This document shows positions 45,901 to 56,812 of a DNA stretch of 64,000 nucleotides, piece after piece. The notes under the pieces are model-generated. The model had not been told where the DNA came from. It saw only the letters and a list, made by a program, of their open reading frames with translations, and searched no databases. The stretch spans positions 39,940,475 to 40,004,474 of the forward strand of contig NW_026622808.1 in assembly GCF_023065955.2 (NCBI RefSeq), given 5' to 3'. The position numbers and the translations under genes were made by a program. Origin of the DNA: Ursus arctos (taxonomy: Eukaryota > Chordata > Mammalia > Carnivora > Ursidae). Numbering within the stretch: position 1 is the stretch's first letter; each line of letters starts with the position of its first letter.

Positions 45901-48524
45901 CAGGTCTGGAAGAGAGGGAGCTGCTCTTACAGCATGGTTGCTGTTGATGTCAGGAGGGGAGGGGCTTAGGAGTCTCTGGGCATGGTTCCTCCTGCCTTCG
46001 TGCTTTTTCTCAAAGGGTTACCCTGTGGGCTGCGTTTGCGTGCACAGGGTGGGCTGTGAACTGCGTTTCAGGTGAGGTGGTTTTGCCACGTCACAGACTG
46101 AGCTGGAGGACCGTGTTTCAGGTGAGCCTGAGGTGGAGTCAAAAGGTGACCAAGACCTCTGTTCACAGCCAGTGTTTATTATTTCAGTTGGACATGTTCT
46201 CAGAGTCATGGTGCCTGGAAGTGATGAGTGAGGGACAGACACCATGCTGAGAACTTTTGAGCTCACTCCGGGGTTTCCTGGGGCCTCCCAGTGGCTGGAC
46301 TCCTGGCTGCTCCACTCCCTGCTCAGGCTCAGGGGTCCCTGGGGCCCTCATCCTACCACTCACTTAGGAGGCCTGTGACTTCGAGATCGAAAACCTAGTG
46401 TAGAATACATTGCTTTGACCATTTTGGGGTGTCTTTCCTTTTTTCCTTCTTTCTTTAATCCTTATAACAAGGCTAGAATCCTTGTTCTAACTTTTCAAGG
46501 CTATCCCAATAATACTAGTTGGAAGGGACTTAAGTTCTAGGCCCGTTCATATACCTATCTCATTTAATCCAGAGTGACTTTGTTGATGGATAGAAAGTAA
46601 TTCCCAGAAGCGATAAGAACTTTTCAAAAGAGGCATTCAAAAGCCCACTTGGTGATGCAAATGCATCTTTTAAATAAAGAATACCTCTTCACCAGAAAAT
46701 CTGGTGTTTGGGATAAATTCGGAAGCAGAACACCACCATAGTATCGGTGATCTGAATGTCCACCAAAAACTCTGTACCAAAATAAAAATAAGGTATTTAT
46801 GAAATAATTTGTTCCAATTATTCCAGGCAGAAGTTGTCCAGCAAGTGAGAGAAAACAGAAGGAATAGTTGGCCAAGTAGGAAATTTGAAGTCTGAGGTTA
46901 TGCATAAGAAATGTGTTATGGGCCTATAGTAGAAATCTCAAATCAGGGGTCTGGCAGTGTTTACTCAATTCTCTTGCAGAGAAATCCCAGCCACTACTCC
47001 CCATGTGGTGCCCAGGGCAGGCATGGCTAATCTGCACAATTCTACCTCGCCGAGCCTCTATTCCCGTGCCTGTTCATGGCAGACATTAGTAATCAATTTT
47101 CTTTCCTGCTGACCCCAGATAGGGCCTCAGAATCTTTCTCAACACGCTGAAAGGGTCTTCACCTCACGTGCCAATGCCATTTGCCACCCCTGGTCTATTG
47201 TGTCATCTCCTGAAAAATTACTAACATACAAAGGCCTTCCACATGCACTCTTTATTAACTGAACCCTGACATAGTGAAGTGTAAAAGTTAACTCCGACAG
47301 CTCCTTTGTCATCCTGGAGAGTTCCTGAGTAAGAAAAAGGATCGGAAATCCAGCCGACCTGAGTGCCCCAATCCACCCTTATTTTATTGTGGTCTGTATT
47401 TTATCTTACTGATAGACATAGGCCCATGTGACTTCAGGACTTCAAGGCCCAGAACATCCTCTTTTTATATTAAACTGCTGTAACAAAGAGATAAAAATTA
47501 AAAAAAAAAAAACAAAAAACAAAAAACCAAACCCAAATACAGTAACTTTTTTCAGTCTTCAGGTTGTCAGGGCACCTTATTCTGGGACCCAGGTTCCCTC
47601 TACCACCTTGCCTGGCCTCCCCTAGGGCAAGTCAAAGCTAAGTGACTGTCATGTCAGGGTCTCTGGCTGGCACTAGGAGGGAGTGCTGGGAGGAGGCACC
47701 CCCCGCATCTGGCCAGGGCCCCGAAGTGAGAGCACACCGTCCATTGGCGAAGCAGCCATGCTGCTGAGCTGCAAGGGAGGCTGGGAAGGGCCATCCAGCT
47801 GGAAGCTGCAAGCCTGGGGAAAGGGGAGGGAGGGTTTTAGTGGCCTTCACGGCAGTACCCCTCCATCGTCAGCAGTGTGAGTCACCTGGTTGTGAGTCTG
47901 TGTTGCCTTTGGGTAGTTTCAGGCCCTAGATGAAGCCCCAAGCAGGAGAGAAGCCAGCCTGGCCCTTCATCCTGCCCACAGGTGTCCAGGCAGGTACACA
48001 GTCCTGCCGAGGTACACAGTCTATCATCTGCCGTACGGATGGAAGGACCATCGCACTCCCGGAAATGCATCCCGGTTCTGGGCAGCAGACTGAGACGGCC
48101 CTCCTCCTCATGACCGTGAAACAGGTGGCAGCTGAGAAACTGAGGACAGCGGGGAACCGCCTGCTTTTACTGGAGGGTGCCCTCTTGTTTGGACGACGGA
48201 GGCCAACAGTTCAGCCACCGTTTGTTGAGGCTGGGAAAGAAGGCAGGATGGGGAGAAACCGGAAAGCCAGCCTGGGAGGCCAGTGAGCCCCAGTTCCGCC
48301 ACCTGGGTCCTGGGCCCAGGTGATCTGAGCACTGCAGTGTGGGGTTGCCTCGGGGCAGCCCTGCACAGGATGCTGCTTTGGTTGGCTCATCTAGGCAGTC
48401 AGGGCTGACAGGAAACCCCAGTGCAAACGTGGAGGTCACCACCTTTAACAGCTAAGCTTTCACTTTTCCCTTCTGCCTTTGTTCTTTCTGTCTCAAGGTT
48501 GATAAAAGGATGTTGAAGTCGGTG

Positions 48525-48720
48525 GTGGTAAGAATAATAGTAACAAGATGAGCGTTTCATGACAGCTGAGTGTGTAGGCGTCTGAGTGCTGCAAATGCGT
48601 TATCACATGCAGGCTCCCCAGCAGCCCTGTGCTCCTGTTCCAGCATTTTCCCCAGTTTCCAGGGCAAGTCACTGAGGCACACTGGGATTGGATCACTTGG
48701 CCAGGGCTCAAGTGTGGTGG
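48525..48720 (-). mobile_element. MIR fragment
   Basis: Antisense: 'tggtggtaagaataatagta', 'tgcaaatgcgttatcacatg', 'gggcaagtcactgaggcaca'. Confidence 0.55.
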
Positions 48721-49664
48721 CGCGGAGCCTTAGTGAACCCCCCCCAGCCATCTTCCTGTGCCCCGCGCTGTGTGGCCTGCTGGGGGTGCAGAGGGGGTCA
48801 CCGTCTGGAGCAGGTTAGCATTCTGTCTGAAAGGCTGTGCGTGGACTTTTGCATCCAATGAGAGGCAACTCTGTCACTCCTAGAGCACCAGAGAGGAGAG
48901 GAAGGGGAGCCATGCGTGTGGCAGCCTGTCCCCCAAACAGCCAAGTGGCCATGCTTAGAGGAGCGGAACAGCCTGTTCCTACATTTGCAGAGCTAACGCT
49001 TTGAGCAGGGGAGGCAGACGTGGCAGGGGCTTATTTCAGCGTGGCCTTAGTCCCACTAGAAGAGAAGGGCACGTTTAACCAGGGACCTACTATAGTGTCG
49101 GATATAGAAGAGGCGTTAACCAGGTCAGGAGAGGTGGGGAGAGTTCCAGGCTAAGCCAGCAGAGGCCAGAGATCAAGGTGAACCCCCGGGCAATGTGACG
49201 TTGGGAAGTCAAGAAGGGGCCAGACTCTGGGCTCTTGTGGGCTGCTCTTTGTACCGTGTTCTCTTTCAGGGAGGTCTGATAAATGATCAATAGTTGGGTT
49301 CCTGGGTGGTTCTTGGTTTCTGTCTGGGATCTCAGGCCATCTGGATCTCCTTAAAGCCCTCAGCACAGAAGTGTCCCCCTGGCGCCGACCCCACATGGCC
49401 TGGGTTCACTGTAGTGTGTGGGTCAGCCGCCTCCCGGAACAGGAGATTGGGGACCTCGGAGACTCCTGACCCTTCTAATGAATTGCTTGGCTCCGAGAAG
49501 TGACACATGTCTCATCCTCCTCTTAATTTACAAAGTACTGTCTTGCCTTTCGTTTCCTGCTTGCCTGCAAACCTGGGATTATAGCTTCTGGGCTTCTGGC
49601 TCTGGGGAAGTGTGTTGGGCACGTAGCAGGTATTCAGGTCTGAGGTGAAGGAGTAAGAAAGGGG

Positions 49665-49890
49665 AGGGAGGTAATATTCAGCTCCTACCCTGTACCTGGC
49701 ATTGTGCTCAACTCCTGGTGTTCTGTAACCCACCTCCTCCTCACCAACAGCCCCGTGAAGGTGTTGACTGTGATCACTTCCATTTGGTAAACGAGGAAAC
49801 GGTCCAGAGAGGGTGGATGGACTGTTCGAAGTCACATGTCTAGTTGGGTTGCTGGTTCCAGAGCCTGTCCTTGCAACCATGGTGCCCCAC
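49665..49890 (-). mobile_element. MIR, near full length
   Basis: Antisense order intact: 'taccctgtacctggcattgt', 'cacttccatttggtaaacga', 'ggaaacggtccagagagg', 'cgaagtcacatgtctagttg', 'gctggttccagagcctgtcc'. Confidence 0.75.
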
Positions 49891-52800
49891 TGCCTCTCAG
49901 AGCAGAGTGTGCGGCAGACCCCTCTCCAGATGGCTAAATCAGAGCTGGCGCATGGCCTGGGTACTTTCCCCAGGCATATGAGAAGGAGCTTTTCTGAAAC
50001 TTCTACGCCTGCTTGATTCCTGTAGTCTGTGTTGGCTGTTTCTCACCTAGCAGTGAGCTGCTGTGTTATGGCAAATCAATGACCTGTTGTTCTTACTCAG
50101 GAGAGCGAAAACGTGGGATGGTGTCTGCCCAGGCCTCTCCTCCCGGCCTCCACCACACAGCCCTCAGTAATATGAGGGGAGGTCAGCACGGTGAATGTGG
50201 TGGGCACGCAGATGGCCGCAGGAATCCCGCCCTCCTGATAGGAGAGAGGGAAAGATCACCATCTCCCTTCCTCGGAGGAACTTGTCTGCACAGTAGATGT
50301 TTCCATGATGCTTCCAAAGATTACCTAAAAATAGCCGGTTTCCTCCCCCGAAAATGTGCCCATTCCTGATTGCTGCTCAGGGAGGACTGGGGAACCGGTG
50401 TACAGAAGTGACGCGAAAACATTCCGTCCTGGAACCTACAGTAGCTCAAATTAACTTTCTAGCTTTAAAAAAAAAAAAAGAAAAGAGAAAGAAAAGAAGC
50501 CACAGGCCTCACTTGGAAGCAATGCTGGGTAATTTTAAGTAGTTCCAGAGGGGGTGTGTGGTTGGAGGGTCAGCGCTGGCCAGAGCCAGGCCCAGTTACA
50601 TGGGAATGGGGATTGGTTGGATCTGGGGAGGAGAAACCTGTGGCCAGATTCCAACCCACCGACACTCTAAGCAGATTCTAGGAGGTCCAGCAGGCGTGGC
50701 GGGCGTTGGCTTATTTTATTCCATAAAGAGGCTCTCAATGAGGTGGAATCCTGCCAGGGAGGCTTCCAGCTGACCTGGCCTTTCCTCCTTTTACATTTCT
50801 GTTCCATGTTTATACTCGACATAAACATCACAGAGCGTACTCACATTTGAAAACCCCGTAGTCGGCTGGGATGGTCTCACATCGACCCTGTGACGCTCTG
50901 TAGCATTTCGGTTTCAAGGCGTTGGGACTCTCCTGTTTCTTGTGGGTGGGAGAGGGGAGACCTTTTGGGCAAGCTGCCATCTTTTTATTGTTCCAAGAGT
51001 TCGGTAAAGCATTTGAACCTTCACCTGTCAAAATCACTTTTGGAGCGAGGACTGTTCTTTCTCCAGCTTCTTAGAATAGCAGAACAAAAGTATCATTTGT
51101 CCCAGTGAGACCTTAATGGGGGCTTTCCTCTTTGGACACCCACCTTGAATTCATTGGAAACAGAAGTTCTGGGCATTGTATTTTTCATACGTTTGGCTCA
51201 GGCTTTTACTGGGTCATATTTCCCCCCAAATTTTTTTTAAAAAATACTCATGTCTCATTCCTTTCGACCAGCATGTGTAAGCTGGGTAAAAATAGAGCAC
51301 ACTGGTTTCATGTTTTGATTTATGGATCAGATCTGCAAGTTTGCATTTGAAAAGCACTTAACACATAACTCAGGAAAGTTGAACTTTGCAGTCTGATACT
51401 TGTGGCTGGATGAGACTCTTTGGTCTGTTTGGATCCTGCCTGGTGCAAGACCAGACCCTCCGTGGTTCACCACCGGGGACCCTGACTAACGATAAGTGTA
51501 CACATACTTTCTTCCTTCCTGCCCCCACCCCCCACCCTTCTGAGGACTGTTCTTCTCCCTGTAGTTTGAGTAAAGGAAACTGGCATGGAAAATTGTTTGA
51601 CCTGGAATTTCTTACGATTGGTAGGTAGTAACTCAGTAATCAGCACTTCAAAGACAACCTTCTAACAGGATATCTAATCAAAAAATTCCATCACGGTCAA
51701 GGGCTGTCACCTGGAGAAGCATATATACGGTGTGGTGGGATGATTTCCTTGGATGTCCAAGTTCTGTGCACGGCCAAGTGTTTTGTGCAGACGACTGCTG
51801 CTTTATTGACCACAGGACCTCAGAAGCAGAGGTGGCTTCATGGTCATACAATCTTCATGGTCATACAGTATAGGACCCTGCCCTGAGAAGGGTTCTCTGC
51901 TTGGTTTAATGCTCTTCTGCTGCCATCCTGAAATTCTTAATACTTTTTGGACAAGGAGTTTTGTATTTTCATTTGTTGCTGGGCCCTGTGAGTTACATGG
52001 ACTGTCCTGCTTAAACGTTATTATTTATACAGTTCATTACATAGAAAATCTCTGGGCACCTTAACTTTGAGTGAGGATTGCTCAAATATAGATTGTCTCA
52101 CGAGCCAGTTCATGATAATCTTTACTCTGCACAGTTTTACAGGAACAAGTTTTATTATGACTGCATCTGCAGCCATAAAGCTACCTTTGGTTTTTGTGGG
52201 TTTGGGTGTGCCCTGTTAAGAGGATCTTTTCTTGTGAGAGGACTAACAATAAACAGGTTAATTAAAAAAAAAAAGAAAGAAAAGCCTCCACCCTTTCGGT
52301 TTTAAGTGGCGTGCCATTTACTCCTTATCAGCATGTGTGTATATTTCTCATGTGGTTGTAGTTGGGTTTCATTAAGTGCAATCCGGCGTGTGTTTGTTTA
52401 ACCGTCATTCAGGTGGTTTATGGTGGATGGGTGGGTGGGACTCGGTAAAGGGAGCTCCAAGATGGCGAAGGCTCAGTTACTCCCTAGCAGGTGCTCGTAG
52501 TCCTGCAGTGGGGCCTGGGAGGCTTGGTTTTTGTCTTGAGAGGGCCCTGGCACAGTCACACACATGCTGGCGGGAGCGAAGCGCCACCAACTGTTGGATC
52601 TGGCCCTTGACTGAGGAGCCAGGGGTTGTCCCACAGGAGCGTGGGGTGAAGGGTCTTCCCATCAAAGGGAATACAGAGCACAATACAGATCAAGTTGGAG
52701 AGGTCCGAGGGGTTCAAAGCAGGACGTGGTCCAGGAATGAGAAGTCTCTGTGTCTGTGTGAGCAGTGTGAACTATGGCGGGACGGGTGACAAGGGTGAAA

Positions 52801-53160
52801 AAGCAGGCTGGGTTTGGGGGTTCTGGGCGTGCTATATGTCTAAGGAGTTTGACTGTGGGCAGTCGGGATCATTGGTGAATTTGGAAGCACAGAGTTACGA
52901 GACCAGAAAGATAGTTCTAAGGTTATGTGAACATGGTTCAACTTCACGGCTGTTGAGGACGCTGAGAGAGGTAGGAGGGGCCACATATTTACTGGGAAGG
53001 TGGAGAAAAGGATTTGCCAAGAGATGTAGATGGAGAGGGGATTGACATGTTGGAGAAACCTGGGGTTTGAAGGAGAAGTCCAAGATGGCTCTAACGTTTT
53101 CAGTTTGGAGTCCTGGTAGAAATGGGGGCTTGCAACAGGGGATTTTGGTGGGGAAAGGGT

Positions 53161-53376
53161 GGAGGAAGTTGGGGGGGATGGGTGAGTAGATAGGAGTAGA
53201 AGTGTGTGGGAGGAGGTAGAGGGGAGAGAGAGGGAGAGAGAGATGAGGGGTAGATAGGAAGGGAAGTGTGTGGGGAGAGGGGGAGAGAGATGGGGGATAG
53301 GAAGGGAAGTGTGAGGGAGAGAGAGAGAGGATAGATAGGGGAAGTGCGTGGGGAGAGGTAGAGGAGGGGAGTACGA
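53161..53376 (+). repeat. Purine-rich minisatellite, four degenerate units
   Basis: Almost pure A/G with scattered T and few C. Units anchored on 'agataggaagggaagtgtg'-type sequence start at about 53188, 53252, 53295 and 53333 (spacings 64, 43 and 38 bp), separated by GGGAGAGAG blocks of different lengths. The 253-codon minus-strand frame across it (Ser/Pro/Leu/His-rich) is a repeat artefact. Confidence 0.85.
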
Positions 53377-53679
53377 GTGACAGAGGGGATTTCGTTGATA
53401 ATGTTGGATTTTGATGGACGTAGGTAGAGGTTGGTAAGAGGACAGAGGACAGAGGGCCACAGAGAAGCCAAGGGAGGAGCAGAAGGTAGAAAGCAGCAGC
53501 AGTGAGATTCCTAGAAGATCCCTAGAACGGTCCTGGGTTTGGCTTTGGCATGTTCTGTTAAGCTGGGAGTAGACTAGAAAGGAGCCATGACCTTGGACCA
53601 ATCACTTATCCTCCTGGCAACAGAGACTTTGCCGGGCTGGATTAGCTTAACTATTAAGGGCTTTATCTTATGAATGACT

Positions 53680-53995
53680 AACTTGTGAGAAGAGCAGAGA
53701 TGAAAATGATTGCTAACACCCAGTGATGGTGAGATCTGAGAGGAAACTGGCCTCTTAAACCTGTAGATGGGAGTGTAAACAGAAACAACTTTTTATAGGG
53801 AAGAGGTATCCAGGACATAACGATTAGTGAAAAGAACAATTTTGAGACCCGTTGTATAGTATAATATAAATTCAGGGCAGCAAACACACACATAATCTGG
53901 TAGATCACATAGTATCAAGTTAGCAGGTGGTTGTCTCTGGAATTCAGCTGCCCCTGTTTAATTGTCTGTATTTCTGAAATACTTTCTTTCAAATT
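53680..53995 (+). mobile_element. L1M-type 3' end, sense
   Basis: 'agtgatggtgagatctgaga', 'gttgtatagtataatataaa', 'gtggttgtctctggaattca' and 'tgtctgtatttctgaaatac' follow the old L1 3' UTR order. Confidence 0.5.
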
Positions 53996-53999
53996 TAAA

Positions 54000-54170
54000 A
54001 GCTCTTTTTTTTTTTTTTTTTACGGTAAATTTCAAACATATACAAAAGGAGAGAGAAAAGTCTAATGCAGTTTCATGTACTCATGATCTAATGATACCTG
54101 TAAAATCTTGGAACCTTCTTTCATCGATTCTCATCCTCAAGGATTCTGGAGCCAGTTCTCACATTACCTC
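54000..54170 (-). mobile_element. Old L1 fragment, antisense, directly before exon 2
   Basis: After a T-run: 'taaatttcaaacatatacaa', 'aaggagagagaaaagtctaa' and 'catgatctaatgatacctgt', matching an antisense L1 region often found next to the type above. Its end is about 95 bp from the exon 2 acceptor. Confidence 0.5.
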
Positions 54171-54265
54171 CTTTCACTCTGAAATGGGTCTGTGTGGTTC
54201 TCTAACAGATGAGGATTTCGTTTACAGAGGAATGTGCCAACTCGAGCCTGTGCCTCTCTCCCCAG

Positions 54266-54514
54266 ATAGCAAAGCCATCGTGGATGGGAACCTGAAGCTC
54301 ATCTTGGGCCTGGTGTGGACACTCATCCTTCACTACTCCATCTCTATGCCTGTGTGGGAGGATGAAGGGGATGATGATGCCAAGAAGCAGACACCAAAGC
54401 AGAGGCTGCTGGGATGGATTCAGAACAAGATCCCCTACTTGCCCATCACCAACTTCAACCAGAACTGGCAAGATGGCAAGGCTCTGGGGGCCTTAGTAGA
54501 CAGCTGTGCTCCGG
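54266..54514 (+). CDS. FLNB: Filamin B, coding exon 2 (residues 98-180 plus 1 nt)
   Basis: Joins exon 1 inside codon 98 (G/AT, Asp) and is 249 bp, exactly 83 codons, keeping phase 1. It encodes the end of the first calponin-homology domain ([30 protein letters not shown]), the acidic inter-domain linker ([15 protein letters not shown]) and the start of the second domain ([37 protein letters not shown]). The linker sequence separates filamin B from A and C. The acceptor is a good pyrimidine tract (ctctctccccag) and the donor is CCGG/gtaagt. Trp148, Gly168, Leu171 and Ala173, positions recalled as mutated in human skeletal filaminopathies, are all unchanged. Confidence 0.97.
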
Positions 54515-55559
54515 GTAAGTGTCCAAGCTGCCTAAGCCATCTCTTCAGGATGGGGGTGTGTGGGCCCCAAGCCTCCTGGCTTTCCACTGGGAAAGCTGGG
54601 TTTGCTGGGATTGGTGTATTCTGCTGGTTTGAGCCCATTGTAAGAGCAAAGGGAACTAAAAATGGCTCTGTTTACCCTCTAGGTGTGTCCATTGGCTTTT
54701 TGAACATTGAACTGTTATTTACCCAAATTCCCAATGAAGCCCCTAGTTCTTGGAGCACGCCTTGGTTTGGCTTTCAGACTCCACAAAGTCCTGCTTCTTC
54801 CCACAGTTGGTGCCTGGTTTCCCATGGACTTCAGCAGAAACATGTGGCCCTGTTAGTTGACTTGGCATGAAAATCTAAAAACTTCCATTGAGTGGAAAGT
54901 ACCCATTTTTATCGACCGCTGGTTTGACTATATATGGCTTTCTTCACCCTTTTCTTTCTGCATGGCTATGAAATAGTGTTTGGTTGGGATCCAGTTGGAG
55001 GTTTTCCACCCTTTTCTGAGCGGTTGAGAGTACACCAAGGTAATAATTATCCTCACTGGAGGGTTTAGATTGATGGGTAGGGTTTGCTGGTACACACTCA
55101 GTAGAAAAACCAGAGCCCGTGTTTATATGCACCCCCAAAATTGCTTCTAATAAAAAATTTACTCTAATAATCATATTTTCCATTTATGAATACTCTGAAT
55201 ATATGCTGGTCACATTCATTTTTAGTAAGCTAGTGGTTCTCACCGTGCAGTGAACAGAGCTGGCTAGTCTGTATTGGGGAGGGAGGGAGGACTGACTCCA
55301 GGCCTCATTCTTCTTGAGAGCCTATAAGCTGCAGTTATCCAGAACTGACTCAGAGCTTAGCATTAGTTAATTTCCCGGCACCTTCTTCCTTGCCTCCACC
55401 TCCAGACACATTTTAAGATACCTCTTTACCAGTTTAAACCTGTGGATGTTTACTTCAGTCCTAACACTTCTCGTGCTTACAAAGGTTTTTAAGATGATTC
55501 TAGGTCTGGGCTTTTGGGCATGTGGATTTTTGAACTATACAGATGCTAGCATAGTGTTT
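54515..55559 (+). other. Intron 2, 5' part
   Basis: Begins gtaagt. No repeat or gene recognised, apart from short AT-rich stretches near 55140-55200. Translating past the donor gives a longer frame to 54870, which is intron read-through. Confidence 0.6.
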
Positions 55560-56350
55560 TTAGATGTATCTAGGAATGGGATTGTGACTTATAATAAGAA
55601 ATATATATTTGGGTCTTTGTCCCTTTCTTGGCACAGAGCTCCAAAAGTCCTTAGAGTTTCTTAAGTGGTAAGAGCCATGATAATGGTTCCTTTCAACCAC
55701 ACCTGAGTTTATGTTAATGAGATGAGTTTTGGACAGCCCCTACGCATGCACTGGGGCCAGGGGAACCAACCATGTGATTAGAGGGTTGGAACTTTTACCC
55801 CCATTCTCTTGACCTCCAGGGAAGGGACAGGGGCTAGAGATTGAATAATCACTAATGGCCAGTGATTTAATCAATCATGCCTACTTCACATAATGAAGCC
55901 TCCATAAAATTTCTCGAACTACAGATTTGGGCGAGCTTTCAGGTCAGTAAGCACATGGAGGTACGGGGAGGGTGGCACACCCTGAGAGGGGATGGACGCT
56001 CTGTACCCCTTCTCCCATACCTTGCCGCGAGCATCTCTTTCATCGGGTTGTTCTTGAGTTGTATCCTTTTATAATAAATCAGTAATCAGCAATTAAACTG
56101 TTTTCCTGAGTTCCGTGAGCCACTCTAGTAAATGAATTGAGGAGAGTTGTGGGAACCTCTGATTTATAGCTGGTGTGTTAGAAGCCCAGGTGAGAACCTG
56201 GACTTGCAGGTGACATCCAAAGTGCAGGAAGAGGGCAGTCTTATGGGACTGAGACCTCCACCTGTGGAATCTGACACTAACTCCACATAGATAATGTCAG
56301 ATTTTTGAGTTAAATTGCAGGGTATCCAGCTGGTGTGAATCCTACACATT
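55560..56350 (+). mobile_element. LTR-like ancient retroelement remnant, sense
   Basis: 'ctttcttggcacagagctcc', 'tgagtttatgttaatgagat', 'ggccagtgatttaatcaatc', 'cctccataaaatttctcgaa', 'taccttgccgcgagcatctc' and 'ttgtatccttttataataaa' follow a dispersed mammalian LTR-type repeat, probably ERV-L related. It holds a consensus AATAAA at 56073-56078 in the sense of FLNB. No viral coding sequence is present. Confidence 0.5.
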
Positions 56351-56714
56351 TAGTGACCAGGAAGTATGAAGGTGGTGGGAGGAAAACAAAAGTCTCCTGC
56401 AAAAAGGCACCAGGCCCAAGGAGTTTTACAGACCTTTTTTTTATTTATACCACACTTCAAGGAACAGATAATGTCCATGGTAATGCAAGAACATAAGAGC
56501 CTGAAGGAGAAGTCTCAGCTTAGTCTCAGAATAGTTTCCACTCTGGCATACTCATATCTGTGATACTTTTTGCCCTTAAGGTATATAACTGATCGTGATT
56601 TTTGGAAGAAATTGTTCTCTGAATTAAGATACCAAGGGGGCTGAATAGAAGCACAGGGCTTCCTTTAATCTCTTCAGTCAGATACTAACAGAATCTTTTG
56701 TGTTATGTTAACAG

Positions 56715-56812
56715 GTCTGTGTCCAGACTGGGAATCGTGGGATCCACGAAAGCCTGTGGATAATGCACGGGAAGCTATGCAGCAAGCAGACGACTGGCTG
56801 GGTGTCCCACAG
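56715..56812 (+). CDS. FLNB: Filamin B, coding exon 3 (residues 181-213)
   Basis: 98 bp, opening inside the Gly181 codon and ending at phase 0 after Gln213. Encodes the middle of the second calponin-homology domain: [18 protein letters not shown] then [15 protein letters not shown]. Residue 192 is Arg (CGA), where the human protein as I recall has Gln. Met202, another recalled human disease position, is intact. The acceptor (gtgttatgttaacag) has a poor, purine-broken pyrimidine tract, so recognition probably leans on the strong donor (CAG/gtatga) and exonic enhancers. The reading frame is continuous with exons 2 and 4. Confidence 0.97.

Larger units (their letters stand above)
38432..53160 (+). 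other. Intron 1, 3' part: no Can-SINE, old repeats and unique sequence
   Basis: Nearly 15 kb of largely unique intron. Identifiable content is the MIR, L2, possible L1M, microsatellite and G-rich features listed separately. Short A-tracts lie near 50466-50478 and 52263-52273, an A/T-run block at 44920-44960, and a 17-bp direct duplication at 51836-51869. No exon, retrocopy or RNA gene could be supported. Confidence 0.6.

Noticed and set aside
52840..53601. 253-codon minus-strand open frame rich in Ser, Pro, Leu and His
   Set aside because: It crosses the purine-rich minisatellite, whose opposite strand has almost no stop codons. The peptide is periodic with the DNA repeat.
53962..54870. 302-codon frame including exon 2
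   Set aside because: Only 54266-54514 is coding. The rest is read-through of intron 1 and intron 2 across clear splice sites.
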